From the NCBI GenBank assembly GCA_963720785.1, contig CAVRGQ010000008.1, positions 434,001 through 498,000 on the forward strand: a stretch of 64,000 nt of DNA, read 5' to 3'. The stretch's first letter is position 1; each line of letters opens with the position of its first letter. The DNA is from CAVRGQ01 sp963720785 (GTDB lineage: Bacteria > Actinomycetota > Acidimicrobiia > IMCC26256 > DASPTH01). The translations under genes were made by a program, and so were the position numbers. Shown piece by piece: positions 24,461 through 33,478 of the stretch. Below the pieces are notes generated by a model, which did no database searches, was not told the DNA's origin, and saw only the letters and a program-made list of their open reading frames with translations.

Positions 24461-25936
24461 CTATCCGGAGAGCCCGTTGTTGTCGTACGACGCGCTGTAG
24501 CTCGTGTGCGTCTCGATGTGCGTCTCGGTGTGGTTCTTGCTCTGGTCGTAGGCGATCGTCACGGTCGAGGGGTTGCCCTCCATCGTGAAGACGTTGGCGA
24601 TGATCTGGCTCGAGATGGTGTAGCCGTTGCCCCGGAGATCCATCGTCCCGGACTTCATGTACATCGTGCCCGAACTGCTGGCGCCGCCACCGTTCTCGTT
24701 GGTGCCGTTCCCCCGCCAGGTCTGCGTCGCTGCGTTGTTGCGATCGGCGAAGAGCAGCATGCCCTCGTACTGGCACGCCGCCGTCGACGCGGTGCACCCG
24801 GGTGACGCCGCGATTCCCTGCAGGGACATCGCGCCGTTACCCGTCGACTTGATGCCGGCGCCCACCTGTCCGGGGTTGCACGGGAGCGGATACTGGCTGC
24901 AGGCGAAGTAGAGCATCACGCCGGTGCCCTGGAGCAGGTCGTTGCCGTTCAGGGTGACGTCGCCCTTGAGCACGTAGACACCAGGACTGAGCGTGTGCGA
25001 CCCCGAGATGCTGCTGTAGATCCCCGGGCTCAGCGCCGCGTTCTTGGTGTTGCCGTTCGTCTGCACCGTGGTCGGGCAGTAGTTGGTGGTCCCCGGCGAG
25101 CCGTCGCCGCATTGCGGAAGGTTCGCGAGCGGGTCGGTCACCGCGCCCTGGTTCGTGGGCGACGGCGAGAACCCGGACCCGGAGAAGTTGCCCGGTGCAC
25201 CCGGGCCGCCGATCGATCCGCCGCTCGTCGAGATCGTGACGTGACCGTTCGGGTTGAGCGACGCCGCGGTGCCGGCCGTCGAGTTCACGATCACGTTGCC
25301 ACCGGTGATGGTGACGTCACCGTTCTGGCCGTTCAGGGCCAGGCCGCTGCCGAGGACGCAGAGCGCGCACGGCCCCCCGGCCAGGGTCTCGGGCGTGACG
25401 ATCTGCTGCACCGTCATGACGGCCTTCGTCGTCGCGCTCGCTCCCGTGGTGAGGCTATTGATGCCGAGCACGCGACCGAAGTAGGTCTTCACCGACGTCG
25501 ACGGCAACTTCACGCGGATGCGATTGGTCGTGTCGCCCACCGTGGTGCTGCCCACCGCGGGCCACGAGCTGCGCTCGGCCGAGATGCACGAGTTCGAGTT
25601 CGCGGTGTCGGGTCGGTACGTGAGCGCGTTCGCGTCGGTGCAGCCATTCCACGCACTCGTGGCGACGCCGTCGTTGACCTGCGCGTACTTCTTCACCTGG
25701 TCGACGACCGCCGTCCAGTTGATCGTGCCGTTGCCGGCCTCGACCGTCTCGCCGGCCGCGAGCGCGGCGGCGTCAGCGGAGTTCTGCGCGGAGCGGCGCT
25801 GCTGGCGCGCGTTGCCGAGGTCGATGACGAGCGCGCAGATGCCGAGCATGACCGTCAACATGATCGCGAGCATCACGGCGACCGCGCCGCGCTCGTCCTG
25901 GGGCGTCACGGCGACGCGCTGGACACGGTGCACCAC
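24461..25936 (-). CDS. TadG-like pilus-assembly/secreted protein
   Basis: 491 residues. The N-terminus has the Tad/Flp pre-pilin-like pattern ERGAVAVMLAIMLTVMLGIC followed by DLGNARQQRRSAQNSADAAAL, typical of TadE/G-like (TadG) proteins. The rest is a large Gly/Ser/Asn-rich extracellular region with many beta-strand repeats (GDVTITGGNVIV, GHVTISTSGGSI, SPGVYVLKGDVTLNGND) that look like a beta-helix. Downstream partner of a TadE-like gene, overlapping it by about 30 bp; the true start may be a little further in. Confidence 0.75.
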   Translation of the reverse strand: MVHRVQRVAVTPQDERGAVAVMLAIMLTVMLGICALVIDLGNARQQRRSAQNSADAAALAAGETVEAGNGTINWTAVVDQVKKYAQVNDGVATSAWNGCTDANALTYRPDTANSNSCISAERSSWPAVGSTTVGDTTNRIRVKLPSTSVKTYFGRVLGINSLTTGASATTKAVMTVQQIVTPETLAGGPCALCVLGSGLALNGQNGDVTITGGNVIVNSTAGTAASLNPNGHVTISTSGGSIGGPGAPGNFSGSGFSPSPTNQGAVTDPLANLPQCGDGSPGTTNYCPTTVQTNGNTKNAALSPGIYSSISGSHTLSPGVYVLKGDVTLNGNDLLQGTGVMLYFACSQYPLPCNPGQVGAGIKSTGNGAMSLQGIAASPGCTASTAACQYEGMLLFADRNNAATQTWRGNGTNENGGGASSSGTMYMKSGTMDLRGNGYTISSQIIANVFTMEGNPSTVTIAYDQSKNHTETHIETHTSYSASYDNNGLSG

Positions 25937-26535
25937 GACCAGTCACCTCCATTGAGTGCTGTTTCCTGCCCGCCCGTCTCCGCGACCGAGTAGTTCGTCT
26001 CGATGCGCATCGACGTCTTGGTCTTGAGAACCGCGCCGCCGAGCAGCGGGCTGATGAAGCTGGCGACCTTGTCGACCGGGTACTCCGTGCACACGATCAG
26101 CGAGTCGCCCTTGATGAACGTGCCGGCCGACGTGAAATCGGTGTTGCCGGCGAGCACCTTCACCCGGGTGTCCGAGAACTTGAGCCCCGTCTGGCTCTTG
26201 GCCAGGCACATGAGCTTCTGGATGTCGGTCGACGGGCTGCCCGACAGACCCGTGAGCGAGCAGCTCGTGGTCGAGCCGAAGTTGCCAACCGCGCCCTGGC
26301 GAGCCGCCTCGCGGGTGCCCTGCCGCAGCGCGATGTAGCTGTTGTAGGTGATCCCGAACTCGAGGAGCCCGAAGATGAGCACCACGAAGATCGGGAGGAT
26401 GATGGCCATCTCGACGAGCGCCGCGCCCCGCTCGCCCCGGGCGCGGCCTCGAGACCGCCGGGCCCGCGCCGAACTCAGGGCGGTGGAGAGCCGTCCACCC
26501 CGGGTGTCGTCGATCGAGGGCTGGTTCCTGCCCAC
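25906..26535 (-). CDS. TadE family pseudopilin-like protein
   Basis: 209 residues. The motif GERGAALVEMAIILPIFVVL starts the single membrane helix and matches TadE (RGxxxVE, prepilin-like). NSYIALRQGTREAARQGAVG follows, as in the family. The C-terminal part has paired cysteines (CSL, MCLA, VCTEY, WCTV) and probably folds outside. Only this pair is present; no TadA/B/C ATPase or membrane core genes are in the window. Confidence 0.8.
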   Translation of the reverse strand: MGRNQPSIDDTRGGRLSTALSSARARRSRGRARGERGAALVEMAIILPIFVVLIFGLLEFGITYNSYIALRQGTREAARQGAVGNFGSTTSCSLTGLSGSPSTDIQKLMCLAKSQTGLKFSDTRVKVLAGNTDFTSAGTFIKGDSLIVCTEYPVDKVASFISPLLGGAVLKTKTSMRIETNYSVAETGGQETALNGGDWSWCTVSSASP

Positions 26536-26599
26536 GTCTGCATTTCCGATCCCCTGCCCGAGGACCCGCTACGTCATGGGTTCCTTCGGCCGCCGCGGC

Positions 26600-26652
26600 C
26601 CGGAACTTGAACGCCCCAGGGTCCGGAACTTGAACGACCCGGGGTCCGGAAC
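26600..26652. repeat. 23-bp tandem repeat upstream of greA
   Basis: Two 23-bp copies (CCGGAACTTGAACG followed by a C/G-rich end) at 26600-26622 and 26623-26645, differing at three positions, plus a partial third copy. Located in the 140-bp divergent spacer between tadE and greA. Could be operator-like sites for either gene; nothing further can be said. Confidence 0.7.
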
Positions 26653-26678
26653 CGGTCCGGGTGGGTAGCCTGCCGGGA

Positions 26679-27146
26679 ATGAGCGAGCAGCACCTCTCCC
26701 CCCAGGCCCACCAGCGACTCCAGGAGGAGCTCGCCGAGCGGTCGGGTCCACGCCGCAAGGACATCTCCGCGTGGATCGAGCGTGCCCGCGAGCACGGTGA
26801 CATCAAGGAGAACGCCGATTACGACGCGGCGAAGAACGAGCAGGGCCACAACGAGGCCCGCATCCGCCAGCTCGAGGCGATCCTGAAGACGGCCGTCCTG
26901 GTGGAGGGCCCGGCGGGCGACGTCGTCGCTCCGGGCACCGTCGTCGAGATCCGGGTGGAGGGCGACGACGACACCACGCAGTACCTGGTGGGGTCGATCG
27001 AGGAGCGTTCCGACGACTTCGAGGTGCTCTCCACCTCTTCCCCGCTCGGCCAGGCGCTCCTCGGCCACGCGCCCGGCGAGACCGTCAGCTACCAGGGTCC
27101 GCGCCGCGCGTTCGCGGTCGAGATCGTGAGCGTCCGCGGCGCGTAG
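26679..27146 (+). CDS. greA: Transcription elongation factor GreA
   Basis: 155 residues. Binds the RNA polymerase secondary channel and stimulates cleavage of backtracked RNA. The N-terminal coiled coil has the catalytic-tip pattern AREHGDIKENADYDAAKNEQ with the two acidic residues at its turn. The C-terminal FKBP-like domain ends with LGHAPGETVSYQGPRRAF. The usual GreA core is present, though the N-terminus lacks the LTxEG start. A strong terminator hairpin follows. Confidence 0.93.
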   Translation: MSEQHLSPQAHQRLQEELAERSGPRRKDISAWIERAREHGDIKENADYDAAKNEQGHNEARIRQLEAILKTAVLVEGPAGDVVAPGTVVEIRVEGDDDTTQYLVGSIEERSDDFEVLSTSSPLGQALLGHAPGETVSYQGPRRAFAVEIVSVRGA

Positions 27147-27176
27147 ACCACGGCGTCGATCCGAGGTCACACACGT

Positions 27177-27210
27177 GGAACGACCCCCGGCCGGAGCCGG
27201 GGGTCGTTCC
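27177..27210. terminator. Strong bidirectional terminator
   Basis: Perfect 15-bp stem GGAACGACCCCCGGC / GCCGGGGGTCGTTCC with a 4-nt loop CGGA, between convergent greA and the first DUF5979 gene. Confidence 0.85.
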
Positions 27211-27233
27211 GTTGCGTGCTGTGGTGCGGTCGG

Positions 27234-28073
27234 TCAGCCGGTGAAGGCGGGAGCGACCGCGACGGCCTCGGCCGCCGGGGCGGGCGTGACCGGCTTGACC
27301 ACGACCTCGCCGGCGACGGCGGTGAAGTCGTTGGTGATGTTCACCTCGACCGTGCCACCCTCGACCGTGACCTCGACACCTTCGGTGTTCGCACCGACCG
27401 GGTCGTAGGTGACGGCCGTACCCATGGGAACAGCCGAGGTCTCGACGACCGTGCAGATCGAGCCGTCGTCGATACCGGTGATGAGCGCGGGGTCACCCGC
27501 ACCACCCTCGGCCGGCAGCGTCACGTCGACCTCGGTGCCGTCGTCACAGCTCACGTGCGCGGTGTAGCTGGTGGGCAGCGTCACGCCGGTGACACCGGCG
27601 GGCAGCGGCACGACCGTCTTGGTCACCGACAGCGAACCTTCGAGCGGCGGCACCTTGGCGCCGACGGTGCAATGGCTCACCGTGAGGATCGAGTTGGTCT
27701 TGCCGTTGGTCGCCGAGGCGGACAGCAGCTTGGCGCCGATGTCGGTGGTCACCTCGAAATGGATCGAGCCGACTTCCTTACTCGGGCCCTGGCCGGTCAC
27801 GACGGTGCCGTCGTCGAACGAGGCGTCGAGCGCCCACGTGTCGCTGCTCGGGCTGGTGAGGATGAACAGCCACACCTGGCTGCCGTCGGGGACACTCGGG
27901 TCGTCGAAGATCTGGTTGCAGAGACCACCGGTGGTGCCGTTGCCGGTCCACACGATGGGGCTCGCCGGGCTCGGAGCCGCCTCGCTGGAGACGTCGTCGG
28001 CCGAGGCCGAGGTGAGACCGGTGACGGCGAACGCGGCGAACGCGGCCATCATCACTACGAGGATGCGCTTCAT
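27234..28073 (-). CDS. Secreted DUF5979-type surface protein 1
   Basis: 279 residues. Sec signal peptide (MKRILVVMMAAFAAFAVTGL, cleavage after ASA). The middle has a domain with a Cys pair (GGLCNQ, SHCTVG). From about residue 145 there is a DUF5979-like beta domain: GSLSVTKTVVPLPAG, SYTAHVSCDDGTEVDVTLPA, DGSICTVVETSAVP and a closing VEVNITNDF. The protein ends abruptly in VAVAPAFTG with no membrane helix or basic tail. Paralogous to the next gene; both share the 5' element and C-terminal tail. Confidence 0.75.
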   Translation of the reverse strand: MKRILVVMMAAFAAFAVTGLTSASADDVSSEAAPSPASPIVWTGNGTTGGLCNQIFDDPSVPDGSQVWLFILTSPSSDTWALDASFDDGTVVTGQGPSKEVGSIHFEVTTDIGAKLLSASATNGKTNSILTVSHCTVGAKVPPLEGSLSVTKTVVPLPAGVTGVTLPTSYTAHVSCDDGTEVDVTLPAEGGAGDPALITGIDDGSICTVVETSAVPMGTAVTYDPVGANTEGVEVTVEGGTVEVNITNDFTAVAGEVVVKPVTPAPAAEAVAVAPAFTG

Positions 28074-28188
28074 GTCTTGGGGTTCCCTCCCACTCGTCAG
28101 TACAGACTCGTCGGAGTGAACGCCGGCCCAGGAGTTCCCTCGATCTCGCTCCGACCCGGCGCCGCAGGCACCGGTGTTCGTTGCTGGC

Positions 28189-28229
28189 GGGGTCGGTTTC
28201 GCTCTGACTCCCCGGCGGCAAAGCGACCA
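28189..28229. repeat. 41-bp conserved element upstream of DUF5979 gene 1
   Basis: 41-bp sequence identical except for one base to 29229-29269, and placed at a similar position (about 115 bp) upstream of each DUF5979 gene. On the transcribed strand it reads TGGTCGCTTTGCCGCC... ending GCGAAACCGACCCC, with GGTCG/CGACC and CGCT/AGCG able to pair. Probably a shared promoter-proximal or 5'-UTR regulatory element. Confidence 0.7.
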
Positions 28230-28304
28230 ATACGGCCGACCGGATCGCCGTTCCTGCCTGCTGCCCGCGGGCGGATGGATTGCGGTCGGTGAGGCTTCGG
28301 CGCC

Positions 28305-29118
28305 TCAGCCGGTGAACGCCGGGCTGGCGACGACCACCTCGGCGGCCACCTGGACCGGCGTCGTCGGCGGCGTCACTACCTCGCCACCCACGCTCGTGAA
28401 CCCGTTGGTGACGGTGACGGCGACGTCCTGCTCGGCGTCCACGAAGAACGGAGTGGTGTCGACCCCGGCGGGTACGTACGTCACGATCGTCGAGGTCGGG
28501 AACGTCTCCGTGCCCTGCTCCACGACGGTGCACTCGGAGCCGGCCTCGATCTGGTCGACGGTTGCCGAGCCACCGGTGACCGGGAACGTGAGCGCCTCGT
28601 TGGTGCCGTCGTCACAGGTCACGAGGATCGTGAACTCGGTGGGCACGGTGCCGTCGGTCGGGGGCGCGGCCAGTGGCAGCCCGGTGACGACCTTGGTCAC
28701 CGTGATGCTCCCGAACTGCTGCTCCGGAGGCGGCGACGTCGGCACGCAGTCGTTCTCGTAGATCGCCTGGCCGTCCTGCGACCAGTTCAGACCCGCGAAG
28801 TGCTGCTGCACGCTGTTGCCGTCGAGGTAGTCGAACGGCGGGATGATGTCGCCCCACTTGAGGTGCTGGGCCTTGAGCGTCGGGTCCCAGACACGGGGAT
28901 CGTTGTGCTGCGCGGCGTGGCCGTCGAGCACGCCCGACACGTCGGGGGTGATGACGACGTACGGGTTGTTGTTGGCGTTGGTGCGATGACAGATGGTCAC
29001 CTGGGTGACCACACCGTCGGGCGCGGTGAGTGAGCCGGCGGCGCCGGCCATGAGCCCGAGGCTCAGGCCCACCACCGCGACGATGCCGATCGCGCGCGGG
29101 TAGGTGAAGTCGCGACAT
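28305..29118 (-). CDS. Secreted DUF5979-type surface protein 2 (N-terminal frameshift)
   Basis: About 270 residues. An ATG at 29118 has an ideal AGGAGGG ribosome binding site and encodes MSRLHLPA; a one-base shift then leads into RAIGIVAVVGLSLGLMAGAA, the hydrophobic core of the signal peptide. The mature protein starts with a CHRT motif domain (QVTICHRTNANNNPYVVI ... WGDIIPPFDYLDG) found in many actinobacterial secreted proteins. It is followed by a DUF5979 domain (GSITVTKVVTGLP, TILVTCDDGTNEALTFPV, GSECTVVEQGT) and ends VVVASPAFTG. No C-terminal membrane anchor. Confidence 0.7.
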
Positions 29119-29228
29119 GTCGGTCCCTCCTCTTGTCGGAGGACCGCGAGAGAAGTGGCCTGCCCGGGCCGGGCGACCATGGTCGCCACGACCTCCCTCG
29201 TCCTCGCAACCCAAGCTGCGTGTCAAGA

Positions 29229-29269
29229 GGGGTCGGTTTCGCTGTGACTCCCCGGCGGCAAAGCGACCA
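29229..29269. repeat. 41-bp conserved element upstream of DUF5979 gene 2
   Basis: Second copy of the 28189-28229 element, 40 of 41 bases identical, same orientation relative to its gene and about 110 bp before the start codon. Flanking sequence outside the 41 bp is not similar. Confidence 0.7.
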
Positions 29270-29392
29270 GTTCAGGCGCCGGATCACTGTCTCCCCTGCA
29301 CCCACCCGTGCGGTCGTCGCCCACTCCGGGGAGTTCGCGGCCATCGCACAACTTGGGTACACGGGGAGACTATCACCACTCTCCGTGGTTTC

Positions 29393-31000
29393 CTAGGGCC
29401 GGGCGACCGCGACGCGTGGACTCCAGCCGCCTCCTCCGGGGGTGCGGATGCGCAGCACGTCGCCCGCCCGCAGCTCGACGGTGCACTTGTCGGGCAGGCG
29501 GCGGGCCGCGGCCTCGTCGCCGCCGGGCAGCACCCAGTTCTCCCCCGGCGCACCCGGGCCCGCCCCGGGCCCGGACCCCGCAGGGCGGCTCACCCGGCGC
29601 TCGGTCACCAGTGACACGGTGGTGTCGGTGAGGACTTCGAGGTCGCGCTCGATGCCGTCGCCGCCGCGGAAGTGCCCCTCGCCGCCGCTACCCCGCCGCA
29701 GCGTGTAGCGCACCACGCGGAGCGGCAGCTCGCGTTCGAGCGCCTCCACGGGTGTGTCGCGCGTGTTCGTCATCACCGTGTGCACGCCGCTCATGCCGTC
29801 GGCCCACGGCCGCGCGCCCTGCCCGCCGCCGATCGTCTCGTAGTACACCCACGCGCGCCCGCCTTCCCCGCCGAGCCCGCCGAGCCCGCCGAGCCCGCCG
29901 AGCAGCACGTTGTTCATCGTGCCCTGGTTCGCGCCGCCCACGAGTCCGGGCGCGGCCGCTTCGAGCGCGGCGAGGCACACGTCGGCGACGCGTTGGCTCA
30001 CCTCCACGTTGCCCGCGCCCACCGCGACCGGCGGCGTCGCCGCAACCACGGTGCCGGCCGGCGCGACCACGCGCACGGGGCGCATCGCGCCGCCGTTCGC
30101 GGGGATCGTGGGATCCGTGGCGCAGCGGAGCGCGAAGCCGACTGCGCTCACGGTCACCGCCTCGACCGCGTTGACGGTGCCCGCGCGCTGCGCGCCCGTA
30201 CCGGTGAAGTCGAACGTGACCTCGTCGCCGTGCACGCGCAGGGTGACCACCACCGGCGTGGGCGACTGCTGCTCGGGGCGAGGGCCCGCGGAATCGAGCA
30301 CGTCCGCGGCGCGCCACTCGCCGTCGGGCAGGCCGTGCAGCGCGGCCCGCATGCGCCGTTCGCCGTAGTCGAGCACCTCGGCCAACATGGTCAGCGCGTC
30401 TTCCGGGCCCAGCGACTCGATCAGCATGGCCAGTCGTCGTGCGCCGAGCCGGTTCGCACCGCGTTGCGCGGCGAGATCGCCTCGGCGTTCGTCGCCCGTG
30501 CGCGAGGCCGCGACGATGCGGGCCTCCGCGTCCGCATCGAAGCGCACGGGTGGGAGCCGCAGCCCCTCCTCGTCGACGGTGAGTGCGTCCGGCGGCATCG
30601 AACCCGGCGCGATGCCACCTACGTCGGCATGGTGCGCGCGATTGGCGACCCAGCCCACGAGCGCGCCGGCGACGAACACCGGCGACACGACGGTGATGTC
30701 GTTGAGATGGGTGCCACCGGCGAAGGGGTCGTTGAGGATCACGTCACCGAACGCCGCCGGGTCGTCACCGGCAGCCTCGATCGCGGCGAGCACCGACGCC
30801 GGCATCGAGCCGAGGTGCACGGGGATGTGCTCGGCCTGCGCCAAGAGCTCGCCGCGGGCGGTGAAGAGGGCGGCGGAGCAGTCGGCCCGCTCCTTGATGT
30901 TCGGGCTCGACGCCGCCCGGCGCAGCACCGTGCCCATCTCGTCGGCGATCGCCGCGAGGCGCGACACCAGGATCTGCAGTGAGGCGGCGTCGAGGCTCAT
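29393..31000 (-). CDS. Hydantoinase B / 5-oxoprolinase beta-type subunit
   Basis: 535 residues of the HyuB/OplaH C-terminal family. Acts with HyuA in ATP-dependent hydrolysis of 5-oxoproline or N-methylhydantoin-like rings. Features: IADEMGTVLRRAASSPNIKER, NDPFAGGTHLNDITVVSPVF, the HHADVGGIAPGSMP metal-type motif, FDFTGTGAQRAGTVNA, GGANQGTMNN and the C-terminal RVVRYTLRRGSGGEGHFRGG. A small GGLGGLGGLGG repeat sits around residue 365. ATG 31000 overlaps the hyuA stop by 4 bp. Confidence 0.9.
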   Translation of the reverse strand: MSLDAASLQILVSRLAAIADEMGTVLRRAASSPNIKERADCSAALFTARGELLAQAEHIPVHLGSMPASVLAAIEAAGDDPAAFGDVILNDPFAGGTHLNDITVVSPVFVAGALVGWVANRAHHADVGGIAPGSMPPDALTVDEEGLRLPPVRFDADAEARIVAASRTGDERRGDLAAQRGANRLGARRLAMLIESLGPEDALTMLAEVLDYGERRMRAALHGLPDGEWRAADVLDSAGPRPEQQSPTPVVVTLRVHGDEVTFDFTGTGAQRAGTVNAVEAVTVSAVGFALRCATDPTIPANGGAMRPVRVVAPAGTVVAATPPVAVGAGNVEVSQRVADVCLAALEAAAPGLVGGANQGTMNNVLLGGLGGLGGLGGEGGRAWVYYETIGGGQGARPWADGMSGVHTVMTNTRDTPVEALERELPLRVVRYTLRRGSGGEGHFRGGDGIERDLEVLTDTTVSLVTERRVSRPAGSGPGAGPGAPGENWVLPGGDEAAARRLPDKCTVELRAGDVLRIRTPGGGGWSPRVAVARP

Positions 31001-32788
31001 CCGCGCGTCACCATCCACGCCCCGGTGGGACCCGGCCGTGCGGTCCAGCCCTCGGGCACCCACAACGTGCAGTCGGCTTCGGCCACCACTGCCGGACCCG
31101 TCGCGACCGCGCGCGCCGGCGCCGGCAGTTCGGCGAGCCGCAACGGCGCAGGCCGCTCGGCGCGCGCCCGCAGCGCGATCACCTCGACGGGTACTCCGTC
31201 GCGGGTGTAGCCGTTGTGGCGCGCGTGGGCGGCGGGAAAGTCGGCGATCGTGGGCACGGTGATCTCGTGGCTCTGCCCGCGGTAACGACAATCGACGAAC
31301 GTCTCCACGACCGTGTCGGCGGTGTCACCCACCGCCGTGCGCGCGCGAGCCGCGAGCTCGACGAGTGCCTCGGCAGGATCGCCGGCGTCGTTCCACGACT
31401 GCACGAGCTCGCGTCGACGCGGCGAGCCGACCAGTCCGACGGCGGAGAAAACACCGGCGCGTGCGGGCACGATCACGGTGCGCATCCCCAACGCTTCCGC
31501 GACGGCACACGCGTGCAACGGCCCCGCGCCACCGAACGCGACCAGCGCGAGCTCGCGCGGATCGACGCCTTGCTCGACGGTGACCGCGCGCACCGCGCGC
31601 TCCATCGCCGCGTCGACGACCGCAACCACGCCGGCTGCGGTCACGCCCGAGCGCACCAGTGCGGCGTGCGCCGCGGCGACGTCGAGGTGTCCGAGGCCGG
31701 GCAACGGATGGTCGGCGGGAATGCGGCCGAGCACGAGGTCGGCGTCGGTCACCGTGACTTCGGTGCCCCCGTGCCCGTAGCAGGCCGGTCCCGGTTGCGC
31801 GCCGGCGCTGCGAGGGCCGACGGTGAGCGCGCCACCCGGGTCGACCGTGGCGATCGAGCCGCCACCCGCGCCGATCGTGTGCACCGCCAGCGCGGGCAGC
31901 CGGATCGGGAACCCGGCCACCGTGTACGTGGCCGCGGGGGCGGGCGCGCCGCCGAGTACGAGGCACACGTCGGTGCTGGTGCCGCCCATGTCGAAGGCGA
32001 CCGCGTCGGGGAACCCACAGGCCGCGGCCACCGCCGCGGCGGCCTGCACGCCCGCCGCCGGCCCGGACAGCAGCAGATGCGCCGGGTGCGCGGCGGCGTC
32101 GGCCACCGGCACGAGTCCGCCCGCCGATGTCATCACCAGCACCTCGTCGGCGACGTCGCTCAGCGCGTCGAGAGAGGCGCGGCAGACCGGCCGCAACGCG
32201 GCGTCGGCCACCGTCGTGACCATGCGCTCGTACTCGCGGAACTCGGGCGACACGTCGACCGAGCACACCGCGTCGATCCCGCGCGCGACGAAGGCGGCGG
32301 CCACGGCGCGCTCGTGCACCGGGTCGAGGTCGCTGTGCAACAGGCAGATCGCGACGCTCTCCACGGCGTCGTCGAGCGTGGGGAGTACGCCGTCGAACGC
32401 GACGAGCTCGTTGCCGTGCGCGTCGAGCCGCCCGGTCACCTCGTGTCGCCACTCACGCGGCACGAGCGGCGCGGGACGATCCGCGTGCAGGTCGTAGAGC
32501 GCGGGGCGTGCCTGACGCGCGATCTCGATCAGGTCGGCGAAGCCCGCGTTGGTGACCAATGCGACGCGTCCGAGGCGCCGTTCGAGCAGGGCGTTCGTTG
32601 CCACCGTCGTGCCGTGGGCGAGCAGTGACGGGCGCAGGATATCGAGCCCGGTATCGAGCCCCGTCAACGCCGCGACCGCGGCGCGCACCGCGCGCGGGAT
32701 CGTCGGGGGTGGAGGGCACCTTGACGACGCGACCGTCGTCGTCGACGAGGTCGGTGAAGGTGCCGCCGGTGTCGATCCCGAGGCGCAT
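30997..32788 (-). CDS. Hydantoinase A / 5-oxoprolinase alpha-type subunit (frameshifted)
   Basis: About 597 residues. The start ATG 32788 encodes MRLGIDTGGTFTDLVDDDG, the actin-like ATPase phosphate-1 motif. At about 32700 the frame shifts and continues RAVRAAVAALTGLD, LAHGTTVATNALLERR, AVAFDMGGTSTDVCLV (phosphate-2 motif) and VAFGGAGPLHACAVAEALG (adenosine/GGAGP motif), ending at 30997. One indel in the first 100 bp explains the split. Forms a complex with the downstream HyuB product. Confidence 0.88.
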
Positions 32789-32825
32789 GCGGCGCCCAGG
32801 ATCGCGCACTCAGTCGGCGGGGGGC

Positions 32826-33329
32826 TCAGTCGGCGGTGGTGCCGTCGAGCGCCTGGAGCAAGTAGCCGCGGGCACGCACGGTGCGCACCTCGAGCCCGAG
32901 CGGCGCGATGCGCCGGCGCAACCGCAACATGTGCACGTCGAGTGCGTTCCGGGTGGGGCTGCCGCCCGGCCAGGCGCGCCGCACGAGCGTGTCGCGGCCG
33001 ACCACGGCGTTGAAGCGGTCGATCAGGGCGCCCGCGAGCGCGCGCTCGACCGGTGAGAGCGTGACCCAGCGGCCCCGGTAGCGCAGGAGGCCGTCGTCGT
33101 CGACGCTCGGCGCGACGGGTGAGGTGCCCGCACGCGAGGCGAGGGTCGCCACCCGCACCCGGAGGTCGTCCTCGGCCGCTGGGAGGCGGATCCAGTCCTC
33201 GAGGGAGTCGACGGGCTCGGGTGCGGCAAGCTCCTCCCCTACGAGGAGGAGGCGGGGAGCACCGGCCGCCCGGAGCCGTTCGAGACGCTCGGTCTCCTCC
33301 GGCCACCGCACCAGGACCACGTCGGTCAT
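32826..33329 (-). CDS. OmpR/PhoB-type winged-helix regulator without phosphoacceptor motif
   Basis: 167 residues from ATG 33329. The C-terminal 100 residues form a transcriptional-regulator winged helix: LRYRGRWVTLSPVERALAGAL, VVGRDTLVRRAWPGG, the recognition helix RNALDVHMLRLRRRIAPLGLE and wing VRTVRARGYLL. The N-terminal part is short, has no Asp phosphorylation site (MTDVVLVRWPEETERLERLR) and resembles GlnR-type pseudo-receiver proteins. Lies 37 bp upstream of hyuA on the same strand and divergent from marR. Possible local regulator. Confidence 0.75.
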   Translation of the reverse strand: MTDVVLVRWPEETERLERLRAAGAPRLLLVGEELAAPEPVDSLEDWIRLPAAEDDLRVRVATLASRAGTSPVAPSVDDDGLLRYRGRWVTLSPVERALAGALIDRFNAVVGRDTLVRRAWPGGSPTRNALDVHMLRLRRRIAPLGLEVRTVRARGYLLQALDGTTAD

Positions 33330-33478
33330 GTGTCGAACCGCCTTTCGTACCAAGACATGCAAGGACGGTACGGACACTCTGTTACGGAACCGTTACGCCG
33401 GGGTGAATGCCCGCTTGCCCGGGCCGACCCGGCGCCAAAGCAGTTCGGAGTTCGAACCATCATGGGTAGGATCGACCG

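Noticed and set aside
28189..29269. Cyclic di-GMP (GEMM) riboswitch upstream of the DUF5979 genes
   Set aside because: Short CAAAGC and ACAGCGAAACC strings looked suggestive, but they fall on opposite strands or in the wrong order and the tetraloop-receptor architecture is missing.
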